This document shows, one piece after another, positions 1-10,823 of a stretch of DNA of 64,000 nucleotides. Position 1 is the first letter of the stretch. Each line of letters starts with the position of its first letter. Source of the DNA: Paramecium octaurelia. Its lineage: Eukaryota; Ciliophora; Oligohymenophorea; Peniculida; Parameciidae. The notes under the pieces are model-generated. The model did no database searches and was not told where the DNA came from. It saw only the letters and a list, made by a program, of their open reading frames with translations. The stretch is from positions 194,046 through 258,045 of the forward strand of contig CAJJDP010000047.1 in assembly GCA_905182995.1 (NCBI GenBank). The letters run 5' to 3'. The translations under genes and the position numbers were made by a program.

Positions 1-1117
1 GAAGATACAAACTTTGCAACAGTATCTAGAGAGCAATTTAATAAATTATTATCATCATATTATGAGTATATCCAATAATAAAATGTTGCTTTTTTATAGA
101 AAGTGCCTGCATTTGCAGAATGGAACGAGTAAATGTTAAATTAGATTTATTATCATTTTACTTTTGAAGATTATAAAATGTTTGATGTAATATATAAAGA
201 AAATTAGCCTTCAAAGTAATATTATTAATATGGTCATTAGCAAAATATACATTGTTAAAAATGGGGAGATAGAGATATCCTAAAATATAGAAGTGGGCAC
301 TTTGGTAACAGAAAATAATTTAACAATTTAAAGATTTTTTAAGAAAAATGATAAGAAATACGAAAGAGTCAGAACTGGAGTAGTTACTTCTGGATTAATA
401 TTTGGTCATGAGGAAGTAATTAAGGATGTGGTAAGAGAACATAGAGCAGTTTGTTTAAGTTTAAAAGCATAAGTATTTTCATTGGATAAGGATAGATTTT
501 TATAATTTTTCAAAAAAGGAGACGCAATCTAAAAACTAATTAAAATTGATCAAACTAATCATTCTCGAAAGTCCAAAAGTGTTTCAATTATAAAAGATCT
601 TAAATCATTTTCTCCGCCAATTCCATTTAGAGAAATCCCATTCTTTGAAGAAGATGATAAGATTTCTGATTTTGTAATTAAAAAGGCTAAGAATGCTGTA
701 GATAGAGTTGGAAATGAGCCAAAACGCAGTGGATATGAATTTTTGTAAGGCAAAGGTCACATAAATAAAGCACATTATAATTTTAAGAAGAACTATGAGA
801 CTTTGAAAAGAAATCTGAAATACAGTGAACCTTTGAATATAAATACAGGACTATTTGAATTGGATACAAACAAAGGGACTGCAATAAGTATTATGAATAA
901 AGTATGAAGTTAAATTGACTTTAAGGTGTTTCCAAGTGCAAGTCGTCCTAAATACGAAATACCCAATTACTCAATGAGTCCTAGGACTGTGATTAAGTCA
1001 TTAAAATTGCCAAAATTACTAAATGAAGTAGATGTATTGTTGTTTTCAAATAAAGAATCAATGATCTCAAACTCAACAACCTATAAATAACAAGCAGCAA
1101 TAAAAGATGATGAGTGA
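1..1117 (+). CDS. Cyclic nucleotide-binding domain protein, 5' truncated
   Basis: The left part of this gene lies outside the window; 355 residues remain, read with TAA and TAG as Gln. A cNMP-binding (CAP_ED-like) beta-roll is visible at about residues 70-155: a strand reading IYIVKNGEIEIS and a phosphate-cassette-like stretch with FGHEEV followed by REHRAVCLS, in which Glu and Arg are kept but spacing is atypical. A 25-nt GTA...TAG intron at 216-240 joins the fold in frame. A second, 24 nt at 902-925, removes an in-frame TGA and ends AAG. The tail is basic and rich in Ser and Pro. It probably belongs to the large ciliate family of PKA-regulatory-like cNMP proteins; ligand and partner cannot be told from sequence alone. 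Confidence 0.75.
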
Positions 1118-1143
1118 TTTCATAGATAAACATGTTTAAAATT

Positions 1144-1534
1144 TCAATTTTTTTTAATTAATTTTCGAGTTTAATATTGATGATTGTGTACAACATTTTC
1201 ATCATTATATTTAGTTGAACCCTCTGCACTAATGATAATTATAGTTGAGGTACCTATTTGTTTTTTGCTTGGTTGTTCTATTTTCTTCGAATCTTCATAG
1301 TCCTATTTCCTTGAATTAGTCTTGCAAATTTCTGTCTCCTAAATATTATTGGCTGTGTGATACTTCTAATCTATTTATTTTGGAAATCAAATCCCCTTTC
1401 TCCTATAGTAGCTCTTTCAGTTATTGAGTCAAAACTACATTTGCTATGTAGAGTCTCATGTATTCATGTTGATAATTGATTCCCCTTTTCTGTTCGAAAG
1501 ATGCTACAACTTCATCCTCTATGTGTTCTCCCAT
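1144..1534 (-). CDS. Small charged, probably coiled-coil protein of unknown function
   Basis: A 121-residue protein starting MGEHIEDEVVASFEQKRG. A helical, Glu/Lys/Gln-rich stretch covers about residues 5-58. A 25-nt intron lies at 1339-1363, after which the protein becomes Lys/Ser/Gln-rich and ends at TGA. The frame is also open upstream to 1900, but that part is antisense to the first exon of the divergent desaturase gene, so the start at 1534 is preferred. Codon use (many TAA/TAG glutamines) fits its neighbours. No family recognised. It shares the 225-bp spacer 1535-1759 with the gene on the plus strand. Confidence 0.6.
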
Positions 1535-1759
1535 GGCTGAGTTGTATAACAAGCCTTTTCGGATGGAATCACTATTAATTAGTGTGTGAAATGTACCAAT
1601 TATCAAGCATTTGAATTCAAATTTATTATTATTAATGATTATGCATTCATATATAAAATTTTTAATGACATTATATTTTAATAATATTGTTAAATGATTA
1701 AATTCAGATAAATCTTTTTGATTATTCTTGCAATTGTAATTCCCGTTGTTCGAGGCCAA

Positions 1760-2659
1760 ATGGAAGACATCAGTTTTGGAGAGAAGCACATCTACGTTAA
1801 CACTTTCTAGTAATATATCGAAAAGGTACTTCCCTATACCTAAGAAGATTATATTTGGATCGATCGGAGGAATCATGCAATATTTGATTTGCTGTTCCAT
1901 TGTGGAGTACTACAACCCAATGCCAAAGAATAAACTACGTCTTTAGAATATTTTTAGGGAAATCAGATATGGAATAGTATAGCTCATATTTGGATGCTTT
2001 GTATCAATGGTATATATTTTATTAACACTCAAAAGTCCTTTTATTATTATTTATATCCCTACACTCCTTACTACAAATATTTCGAAACCCATGAGTATAC
2101 TGTCTTTCACTTTCTGTATGGAATAACATTTCATTGGCTATGGACTACATGTACAATACCTCCCCTTATTTATTTCTTATTTAGGTGTTGGATATTGGAC
2201 TCATAGGATGCTCCACTTGAAATATTTTTACAAGTACATTCACAGTGTCCATCACTCTTTCAAAGAACCTACTGCCTTCTGTTACTGTGCTGCTCATCCC
2301 TTGGAAGGATTCATAGAGGGCAATCTTCTACTCCATACTGCTGAATTGATATTGCCAATTCATCCTATGTAAACTATGATTTATGGAGGAATGATGGCAT
2401 TCAACGACCTCTTTGCCCATGATGGAGGGTATTAGATTAGTTATATAATAGAAAATACGATCACTCCGATCATTACAGACACCATCTCTATTACGTAGTT
2501 AACTATGGTGATGCCAAGATCGATCGATTCTTTGGCACAGCATATGATCCTGTATTTTTAATTTATATATACTAGAAAAACTATCCAGTTAAGGAGAAAT
2601 GCACCTACTTACCTGATTTTAAGGACAAAGATCATCCATTATTTTAGAGATACAAATGA
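1760..2659 (+). CDS. Sterol desaturase / fatty acid hydroxylase family membrane enzyme
   Basis: About 284 residues. The three histidine boxes of the di-iron membrane hydroxylases are present: HRMLH, then HSVHHSF, then DHYRHHL. Several hydrophobic segments precede them, as expected for an ER enzyme acting on sterols or sphingoid bases. The start at 1760 (MEDISFGEKHIY) needs a very short intron at 1826-1844 or 1826-1847 (both ends are AAG) to enter the frame that carries the first membrane helix. A clear 23-nt intron at 2429-2451 separates the second and third histidine boxes. The stop is TGA at 2657. The substrate (C-5 sterol desaturation, C-4 methyl oxidation or sphinganine hydroxylation) cannot be decided by eye. 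Confidence 0.85.
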
Positions 2660-2693
2660 AAATATATATTAATATTAAATATAAATTTTATAA

Positions 2694-2961
2694 ATGTGTA
2701 TCGAATTCGCTTTCAAGAGAGGTGGAATTACACTCATCAGAAATTTCATTCACTCAGCTGAAGGAGTCAAGAAGTATCCAATATTTCATTTACCATTAGT
2801 GGTCTTCCAACTGCTGTTCAAAACAGATTATCCATCAATTACAAGATCAGAACATACACTCAAGGAAAAGTCACTGATGTCAGATGTAAATTGTATGACT
2901 TAACCCTTTAGTTATCACTGATCCAGTTGCAGGATATTAAGCCAAAGGAGATAAGAAATGA
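2694..2961 (+). CDS. 71-residue protein with two introns, unknown
   Basis: Three short exons join into one frame through two 26-nt GTA...TAG introns at 2774-2799 and 2886-2911; neither exon reads on without them. The product starts MCIEFAFKRGG and ends VAGYQAKGDKK, is basic, has one short hydrophobic stretch near the N-terminus and no Gln-rich low-complexity sequence. Size and composition would suit a small organellar subunit, but that is only a guess. The gap to the desaturase stop upstream is just 34 bp on the same strand. Confidence 0.6.
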
Positions 2962-3105
2962 TTTATTATCAAAATAAACAAAATAATCCCTATTTCATAG
3001 CAAATCAGATCAACTATATTTCACATTTTCAACATCGCCTGTGTTCCATTTTTAATAAATATAAATCATACACTTTTCTGATATTTCTTTGTAATCTATG
3101 TATAA

Positions 3106-3129
3106 TTGAACACTATTGTTAGTGTTCAA
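3106..3129. repeat. Perfect 10-bp inverted repeat with 4-nt loop
   Basis: Left arm TTGAACACTA, loop TTGT, right arm TAGTGTTCAA: a perfect hairpin in the spacer between the 71-residue gene and the B-box gene, both on the plus strand. It could be a 3'-UTR structure of the upstream gene or chance in AT-rich DNA. Confidence 0.6.
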
Positions 3130-3290
3130 ATATTTGTGATTTCCTGAATTTGGTTGATTTTATTTGTATTTCTAAAGTGTGTCTCCAAACTCATGTATAA
3201 AATACAATCAATAATAATAAAATAAAAATATTAATGGAGTATAAGATACCGAATTTTTACTAGTAATTACATTCTCATTATATAAGAGCC

Positions 3291-4043
3291 ATGCCACAAT
3301 GTTCTAGACAGGGACATCAGGAGAATATTGTATATTTTTGTGTAAACGAACAATGTCCTAAGAAATTTGAAGAGCTATGTGTTTAATGTCTAAACAAAAG
3401 AGAGACCTCCCACAAACATTCAGAATATCTACTTATCGAAAATGCTTATAATTTTTTAACAGATCTCTACTATAGATAATAAAATAAAATTGAATAACAA
3501 GCTAGCCTTTAAGAGGCTTTTGAAAGTATTAAAACATTGAAATTCAAGATTTTGGAAATCTTTGAAAATATGGAAAACCAAATAGCTTAACTCAAAGATA
3601 GATTCGATACTTAATATCATTTGTAACAACTCTTCAAATAAAATTTTATCGATAAACAAAATAAGAAAAGGTTTTTTATCTCAGAACTAAAACAACTCAT
3701 TTAAGATTTCAATAAATATGTTTATTATAATTTTGAAAAGTCAGGAATTAATACTATAATTATGAAAGAATTTTCTGATTATTTGGATGACGTATAAAAG
3801 ATGAATTTTTCGGAAGCTTAATAAGATATTCAAAATTTAATATAATTCACTAAAAGTTTAAACATCATAAAACATTAATAATTAAAAGTAATGCATCGAC
3901 TCCAAGAAAAGGCACCTGATTAATCGTTTATTCTAACTTAAAAGCCGATCGGGTTTAGTGCAATTAGTTTGAAGAGATTTTAGCTCTTAGGTATTTACAT
4001 TCCTTTTTTACTGCCTATAGAGAGATAACGAGTATGTATATGA
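3291..4043 (+). CDS. B-box type zinc finger protein
   Basis: 250 residues. Residues 3-50 carry a B-box-like zinc site: Cys and His spaced as CSRQGH, then CVNEQC, LCVQC and HKHSEY. The rest is helical, Gln/Lys-rich and probably coiled-coil, as in the many ciliate B-box proteins related to the TRIM N-terminal half but without a RING. A 30-nt GTA...TAG segment at 3991-4020 could be a 3n intron with no stop; either way the frame ends at the same TGA. The downstream 300 bases can also be read as a C-terminal extension through another intron, so the end is less certain than the start. Confidence 0.65.
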
Positions 4044-4465
4044 TTAAATCTTTAGAGAAATTTAGAGATTAAATTATCAATTTATCTTAATAGTAATAAT
4101 GAATTAATACACAAATAAGACATGAAAATAATACATGAGTCACTATTGAAATAGAGGCCAACTTTATAGAATAAATATTTATTATAATTAAATACTCCAA
4201 TAACAATAGAGGAGCATTAAGTTTTTACAATTTAAATATGTTCAAAATCTAATTGTTCATTTTAGAGATATAAAACATTTTGCAATTAAAATTTGATAAA
4301 ATAGCTAAATGACGATTTACATTCTAAAAGTTTAATTGAATAAATATGTACTTTCTTTATAACAGATTTTCTCATTAGAATGATAAATTGAATAGAATCA
4401 TAAATAAAGTGAAATATAAAATATATAAAATGATTTAAATTAATTTGTTATGTATAATAGGGAAA
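4044..4465. other. Convergent intergenic spacer
   Basis: AT-rich DNA between two convergent genes. One plus frame is TGA-free for about 100 codons (to about 4390) but shows no recognisable domain; chance openness is common when TAA and TAG are sense codons. Confidence 0.4.
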
Positions 4466-6026
4466 TCATTCCACTTTTTGGGCTTGAATTTTATGTTCCT
4501 TGACAATGTGTTCAAGTCCAGCATTCTAAATTAGAACAAAGTCTGAATAACCATGTTTTAATAATATGGTAGCAGCAGTTTTAGCTCTAGCTCCTGAACG
4601 GCAATAGATGTGTAATGTCTTGTCTTTTGGAATCAAATCAAGCTAGAAGGAATAAGATTGATCTTTTACTTAATTCTCTATTTAGAATAGAGGGATCATC
4701 AAAGATCCTGGAACGATTCCTGTAGTTCTGAATTCAACAGGATTTCTGCAATCGATGAAAACATGATTTTAAGGTTAATCATGAGTATCCAAGAAATCTT
4801 TCAAATCAACAATATTTAATTATTGGACTTCTCCTCCATTTCTCACATAATTGTCGAATCCTCCTTCCAGGTATCCAAGAATATTTTCATATCCAATTCT
4901 AAGCAATCTAATGATGGTTTGTTCTTCTTTGCCTTCATCTGCAACTATGACAATTTTTTGATCTGGCTTGAAGAGTATGCCAACAAAAGAAGCAAGAGTA
5001 GCTACTTAGGTAATATTGATGGAGCCTTTGATGATTCCTTTACTAACGATATCTCTGGAGTCTAAGATTAAAGCACCATCAGCAGCAATTTGAGTAAATT
5101 CTTAATAATTCAAGGCTTTTGTAACTTTCTATTTAATGGTTTGGAGGTCACTAGCACCTTGACGATTCTAGGATATAAATATATCAAATAATTACAATTT
5201 GCACATCATGAAAGAAATATTAAGGAGGATTTGGTATATCTGTTGATGTCTTAACAAAATCTTCTTCAGTAATTTCCTACAAAGCCCAATTTTTGAGTTT
5301 CTATTCACCAATTGTACTGACAGTACCTGCTCCAATAGCTTTACCACAAGCAGAACCTGCTCCATGTCCAGGATAGAGAATGACATCATCATTAAGTTTC
5401 ATGATTTTGTTTCTCAAGGAATGATAAAGAAGTGAAGCTAATTGTTGAGTGGTCAAACCAGAAGATTTAGAAGCGAGATCAGGTCTGCCGACTTCTTCAA
5501 GGAAGAGTGAATCTCCACTGAAAATGGCACGGTCTTTCCCATCTACTACTAACACAAAGCAACTGGACTCTAAAGTATGGCCAGGTGTATGTAAGACTCT
5601 AAGATGTGAGTTTCCCAGAGGCAATAATTCTAATGATGGCTATTATAATTATATACATTCATCTTATGCAATTAATGCTTAATAGGAAGTAACAGCTTAA
5701 GGACCTAATACGATTTGAGCTCCTGTGATTTTAGCTAAATCTACGTGTCCTGCCACAAAATCAGCATGTATGTGTGTTAATATCACATATTTGATCAGAG
5801 AATTTCTTGATTCAGAAAATTTGCTAGGAATATAAGATGAACTGGAATACATGTATTCTTCATAGTCTCTCATGGGGTCGATTACGGCAGCTTCGTTATT
5901 GGATTCAATGTAATAGGAAAATTAACCCAAACAGCTGACTTAGAATTATTATATGTAGAAGTTCTCTCCGTTTAGTTAGGCTTTTTGAGCATTAACGTAA
6001 GCTGGCGTGGCATTACAAGTATTCAT
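4466..6026 (-). CDS. Persulfide dioxygenase-rhodanese fusion (CstB-like), copy A
   Basis: 483 residues in three parts. Residues 1-250 are a metallo-beta-lactamase-fold persulfide dioxygenase (ETHE1/PDO group): THIHADFVAGH, HTPGHTLESS, GDSLFLEEVGRPDL and YPGHGAGSACG carry the iron ligands. Next is a rhodanese-like domain without a catalytic cysteine, then a second rhodanese with the active loop YCRSGARAK. This order matches bacterial CstB, which oxidises and transfers sulfane sulfur. Four introns: 4643-4669, 5190s region (28 nt at about 5172-5199), 5630-5656 and 5824-5850; three are 27 nt, stop-free and of length 3n, and were recognised by aligning with copy B. A mitochondrial site is likely but no clear presequence is seen. 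Same strand as the E2 gene and copy B. Confidence 0.85.
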
Positions 6027-6172
6027 TTTAAGAATTACAAAATATTTTATTTAAAAAGATTTAGATTTAGGAATCCATTACATTTCAATGCAAACCCATA
6101 ATTTATTGAAATCGGAAATATTTTTTAAGAATATCTAATTTACTTATTTTTATTTGTATAAAATTTGATAAT

Positions 6173-7493
6173 TCAAACATCTAATAATATTCTTCTTGGA
6201 TCTTCAATTGAAGTAGCTAATTTCTTAAGGAAAGTGGCAGCATCCTTTCCATCAAGAATTCTGTGATCGTATGTCAATGCAAGATACCTATGAGATGAGA
6301 TAAGAGTGATACATCATGGGACGAGCAACAATTTAATCGTTTCTGACAACTGGTCTATTGACTATGGCATGCATTCCCAAAATTGCAGATTGAGGAGCAT
6401 TGATAATTGGTGTTCCCATCAAACTTCCAAAGACTCCACCATTAGAGATAGTGAATGTTCCACCAACCATATCATCTGCTGAGATTTTTCCTTGTCTCCC
6501 TTTTTCAGCTAGATCAATAAGTGTCTAATGATTTTATGGTGTTAAGTACTTTTTCGATGTCAGCAAAACTGAGACGTTCGCAATTTCTAAGAACTGGTAC
6601 CATTAATCCAGTGGGTGTGGCAACAGCCATAGAAATATCAATGTAATTTCTATAAACAATATCGGTGCCATCGATAACTGCATTGACAATGGGTTGTTCT
6701 TACAATTGTTTGACAGCAGCCTTAACGAAGAATGAACTGAAACCCAATTTAACATTGTGCTTTTTTTAGAAATCCTTCTACATGGCTTCTCTTGCTTCCA
6801 TAACTGCACTCATATCACATTCCTAAAATGTGGTAAGCAATGCATAAGTATTCTAAGCATCCTTCAATCTCTAAGCGATACGTTATCTCATTCTTGACAT
6901 TGGTTCCTAATGTTATTATTAAGAGATGTACTCTCTTTTCTGTTCTCTAAGCGGGAGTAGTCACAGATGGAGCCACAGGTTTCTTCTCAGCAGGTTTAGC
7001 AGCTGGAGGTGGAGTGCTCTTTTATGCTGCAGGTGCTTCTTGCTTTTATTCTTGTTTCACTTCTTGCTTTTATTCTTTCTTCTCTTCCTTCTTTGTTTCT
7101 GCAGCTGCAGGTGCACCAGCTGGTTTGGCAGCTGAAGTATCAATCTCATAAAAGGGCTTGCCAACTTCCACCTTAGCACCATCAGCAGCAAACATTTAAG
7201 TAATCAGTCCAGAATCTGCACATCTAATGTCAATGGTGACTTTATCTGTTTCTATCAATGCAATCACATCATCTTGATTCACATAATCTCCCACCTCTAA
7301 CTATCAAATTTAACAAGCATACTCTTCTACAACTCCTTCACATCTCCTTCTGTAATTGAATCACCCATTGTTGGCACATTCACTACCTTTTCTAATTACT
7401 TTATGCAAACCATTTACTTGAGAAATAGAATTTTGGTATTTGTGCAAATTGTGTCTACGATACTTTGAACAAAGAGATTGCGAACTATCTCAT
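6173..7493 (-). CDS. DLST: Dihydrolipoamide succinyltransferase (2-oxoglutarate dehydrogenase E2)
   Basis: 397 residues, the usual length for eukaryotic DLST. A basic, Ser/Gln-rich N-terminus ([11 protein letters not shown]) fits a mitochondrial presequence. One lipoyl domain follows, with the lysine in ETDKVTID at about residue 75. Then comes an Ala/Pro/Lys/Gln linker with no peripheral subunit-binding domain, as in animal DLST, and the catalytic core ending with DHRILDG, which holds the active-site His and Asp. It transfers succinyl from lipoamide to CoA in the TCA cycle. Five introns of 25-26 nt lie at 6288-6312, 6525-6549, 6907-6931, 7297-7322 and 7392-7417. The gene sits between two CstB-like paralogues on the same strand. 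Confidence 0.93.
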
Positions 7494-7587
7494 ATCTTAA
7501 TTAAAAATTTAGAATAATTATCCAACTATTGTTGTGTATTTAACACAATAATGTATAATATTTAATATGGGAAATCATAATTCATCA

Positions 7588-9111
7588 TCACATGTCCACT
7601 CTTTCAATCAACTTCTTCTCCCACATATCTTCAAATCCCCCATCCTAAGTAATCATAATCCTCTCGAATCCATTCCTCACTAAAATGCTCATCGCAATCT
7701 TAGCTCTCCATCCTGACTTGCAATAAATACGCAATTTTTTATCCTTTGGTATCTTGTCAACATTCCCCTCAATCTCAGGCAAAGCTATGCAAATGGCCCC
7801 TTTAATAAATCCAGTCTCTCTCAATTCTCCCACTCCTCTAACATCCACAAAAACGTTGTCATCTAATCTAATTATATAATTATTACTCCAATTATCATTG
7901 ATATTGCACAGTTCTTCAAGTCCAACTATTTAAACCTGAGTTGCCAATTCTCCACCATTGCTTTTATATGCTTCAAATCCTCCATCCAAATATCCAAATA
8001 TGTTATCATAACCAATTCTTAATAATCGTAATATGGAATCCTTTGCCTCTCCATCCTTTCCAATAATAACTAATTTTGTTTCTGGTTTGATAATTGATCC
8101 CACAAAATTTACTAAACCAGACATAAATGTAATATTGATTGCACCTTTTATTACACCTTCTTAAATGTTCGGTCTTGTGTCAAGAATCAAAGCTCCCTAC
8201 TTTACATAGTTCATAAACTCCTCAAATGTTAAGGCTTTCTGGACTTCACTTAAAATGGCCGAAAAGTCATTAGCACCACTTTTATTCTATATTTATAATT
8301 TACTACAATTACTAATTTTGCATCATGAAAGAAATATTAAGGTGGCTTCGGCATTCCCTTAAGAACTTAATTGATAAACTCTTCCTTTGTGATCTCTTAA
8401 AGAGCATAATTGTTCTTTTTTTGCATCCCTATTGTACAACACTTGCCTGTTCCAATCGATTTTCCACAAGATGATCCAGCTCCATGTCCTGGATAAACAA
8501 TAACATCATCATTCAACTTCATCACCTTATTTCTCAAGGAATCATAAAGATATGAAGCCAACATTTCAACTGTTAGCTCACCCACCTTCACTGCTAAATC
8601 TGGCCTTCCGACTTCACCCAAAAATAGTGTATCTCCAGTATAGACCGAGTGATCTCTTCCATCGTGGATTAAAACAAAACAACTTGATTCCATTGTATGT
8701 CCTGGGGTATGATCCACTCTAATTTATACACTTCCTAATGGAAGCAACTCTCCATCCTTCGCTTCTTTAATTGGGTAATTGGCCACAGCTGTTGGTCCAT
8801 ACACAATAGTTGCTCCTGTCAGATTTGCTAATTCTCTGTGTCCACTTACAAAATCTGCATGGAAGTGAGTTTCAAGTATCCATTTGATTTAGGCATTCCT
8901 ATTTTTGGATAACTCGCTAATCATAGCACTATGAATCATACATGTATTAATGAATGTCTCTTAAGGGATCTATTACAGCGACTTCCCCTTTGGATTCAAT
9001 GTAATAAGAGAAGGTAGAAAGACACTCAACATAGAATTGTTGAATATAAAAGTGAGGGGATTCATTCTTCTCTGCCAAATGATTCTCAAATATCTTGGGG
9101 GCTGCTATCAT
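7588..9111 (-). CDS. Persulfide dioxygenase-rhodanese fusion (CstB-like), copy B
   Basis: 490 residues, with the same architecture as copy A: PDO domain with THFHADFVSGH, HTPGHTMESS and GDTLFLGEVGRPDL, a cysteine-less middle rhodanese, and an active C-terminal rhodanese with YCKSGWRAK. Two introns (8287-8312 and 8917-8941) stand at the same codon positions as in copy A, which has two more, so the pair arose by duplication and then gained or lost introns. The start at 9111 (MIAAPKIFENHL) is chosen by comparison with copy A; the frame is open further upstream. The two proteins differ at many positions, so the duplication is not recent. Confidence 0.85.
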
Positions 9112-9426
9112 TGGAAATTTATGTAATACAAATAACAAGATTTGCTTCCAATTTTTATATAATAAAATAATACGTATTAAAATAATACGAAATATAAAAA
9201 TGAACTTTAGTCTAATGTATGATTCCATTTAAGTTAATTTACAAATAAAGAAGATTAAAGTAATGAAAATAATCGGAGATAATTAATCATAGACGTGTTT
9301 TTTATTTTTATCAGAAATTATTTGAGGTAAATATAGAAATTTTGAATTGGATTTATATCATTATATATGATTATTTGAAATTTTATGAAATTATTACATT
9401 TTTCGAAATAGGGTAATATTAATTTT

Positions 9427-10796
9427 TCAATGTTTAGCCTTTCCAAATCCTACCATATTCATATCTCTGTCATAAATGCTCAAGTATTTTGTTAAGAAGA
9501 TATCTCCCAAAATCCAGGCTGGTCCTTATGGGTCTGGAATATCTAAAGGCATAAATGCTCCAATGCATTGTTTAGAGGATCCTTCAATGAAGGCAGATGC
9601 TGAAACTTCATTGCTCAAAGGAATTTCAGTTCCATCATCTTTCAACTCCATAATGTAATCTTTGGCTTCAAGGTCATAATTGACTCCATCGATTCTAAAT
9701 GTAAGAGTTGGTAATTCCTTGGCATTAGAACAATTGTCATTGATGTTGGTAAGATCTAGAACTCAATATGATTTTAATTACCTAGCAATTTCATTAAGTC
9801 ATCATATGGACCAGTAATTAGGGATGTACCAGTATCAGCAACAACTTTGCAACCTTTGGGACAGAATCCTTAATCCTGACCATTGACTAGAATGTTCTCA
9901 GCTTTGATCATCCAATAGTATTTATCAATGACAGGATGATAATGAACTGGACCATCAAGTTTGGTGGCATCATAACCACCAAAAGTAAGTTGTGATTCAA
10001 GACTGTTGACTTTGTTGCTCATGTAAAATGAAAATTGGTTGGATTGCAATTTCTTTTATTTCATAATGTTATCGAATAATGGATTCAAGTTATAGGCAGC
10101 CATGGAAGGATATGCCAAACCAACAATGCCATCAAATCCAGACTTAAATAATGGTTTGATAAAAATACATTTTAGAATACGGAACCGTTTTCTTCAATTA
10201 TTTCAGCAATGTTTTGATCTTCAACCTCTATGGCTCCTAATTTGACAAGATCTGAATTGACTTCCCCATTCAAATCACCTGTACCGAATTAGACATTCAA
10301 TGCATATCCAAGATGTTTAGAACTGAAACCTGGTTTATATTGTGTATGCTATTTGCATCCTTCATTTTTGCATTTCACAGAATCAATCCAAAAATTGGCA
10401 GATCCTGTATCGAAAATGACTTAGAATTCTTGATCACCCACAGTGATGGGACCAGTAAATTGGGTATTCTTGAAATTATGCAATTTAAGATCTGCTTGTC
10501 TCTTCTCTGTATTCTATTGTGGTTTTGGTACATATCCTCCGAATTCAATTTCCTAAACGTCAATAGGAGTCTATTATCTGAAGTAGGTTTATTTGGTGGT
10601 TAAGAAGTCATACATTTCCTTAGCTGACACCTATTTTGAGTATTGATAAATTGAATACGATTGTGTGGGTTTCCTTCAACTTTATGGTATAGAGTTAATT
10701 CTCTTGTGATGTAGTACTTTGGTCTGAGAGGAAAGTGCCTTGCTCCTGTCCACAGAAGACAAGAAATATCAGAAGGGAGTATAGGAATATGTTCAT
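9427..10796 (-). CDS. Secreted or lysosomal aspartyl protease (cathepsin D / pepsin family A1)
   Basis: 429 residues. The N-terminus MNIFLYSLLIFLVFCG is a signal peptide, followed by a propeptide-like stretch. Both catalytic motifs are present, DTGSANFW at about residue 130 and DTGTSLITG at about residue 300, and the C-terminus carries WILGDIFLTKY as in family A1. Introns are at 9756-9781, 10143-10168 (ends AAG) and 10631-10658. It is likely to act in phagolysosomes, the usual place for such enzymes in ciliates. It is divergent from the calcineurin gene, whose ATG is only 27 bp away. Confidence 0.9.
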
Positions 10797-10823
10797 CGTA
10801 TAAAAACGATAATAAAAATTAAT

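Noticed and set aside
1535-1900. Upstream extension of the minus-strand gene at 1144 beginning MEQQIKYCMIPP
   Set aside because: Antisense to the desaturase start exons, whose spliced reading gives a good first membrane helix; a start at 1534 avoids the overlap.
6926-7135. Plus-strand frame rich in Ser, Leu, Phe and Cys
   Set aside because: Antisense of the Ala/Pro/Lys/Gln linker of DLST.
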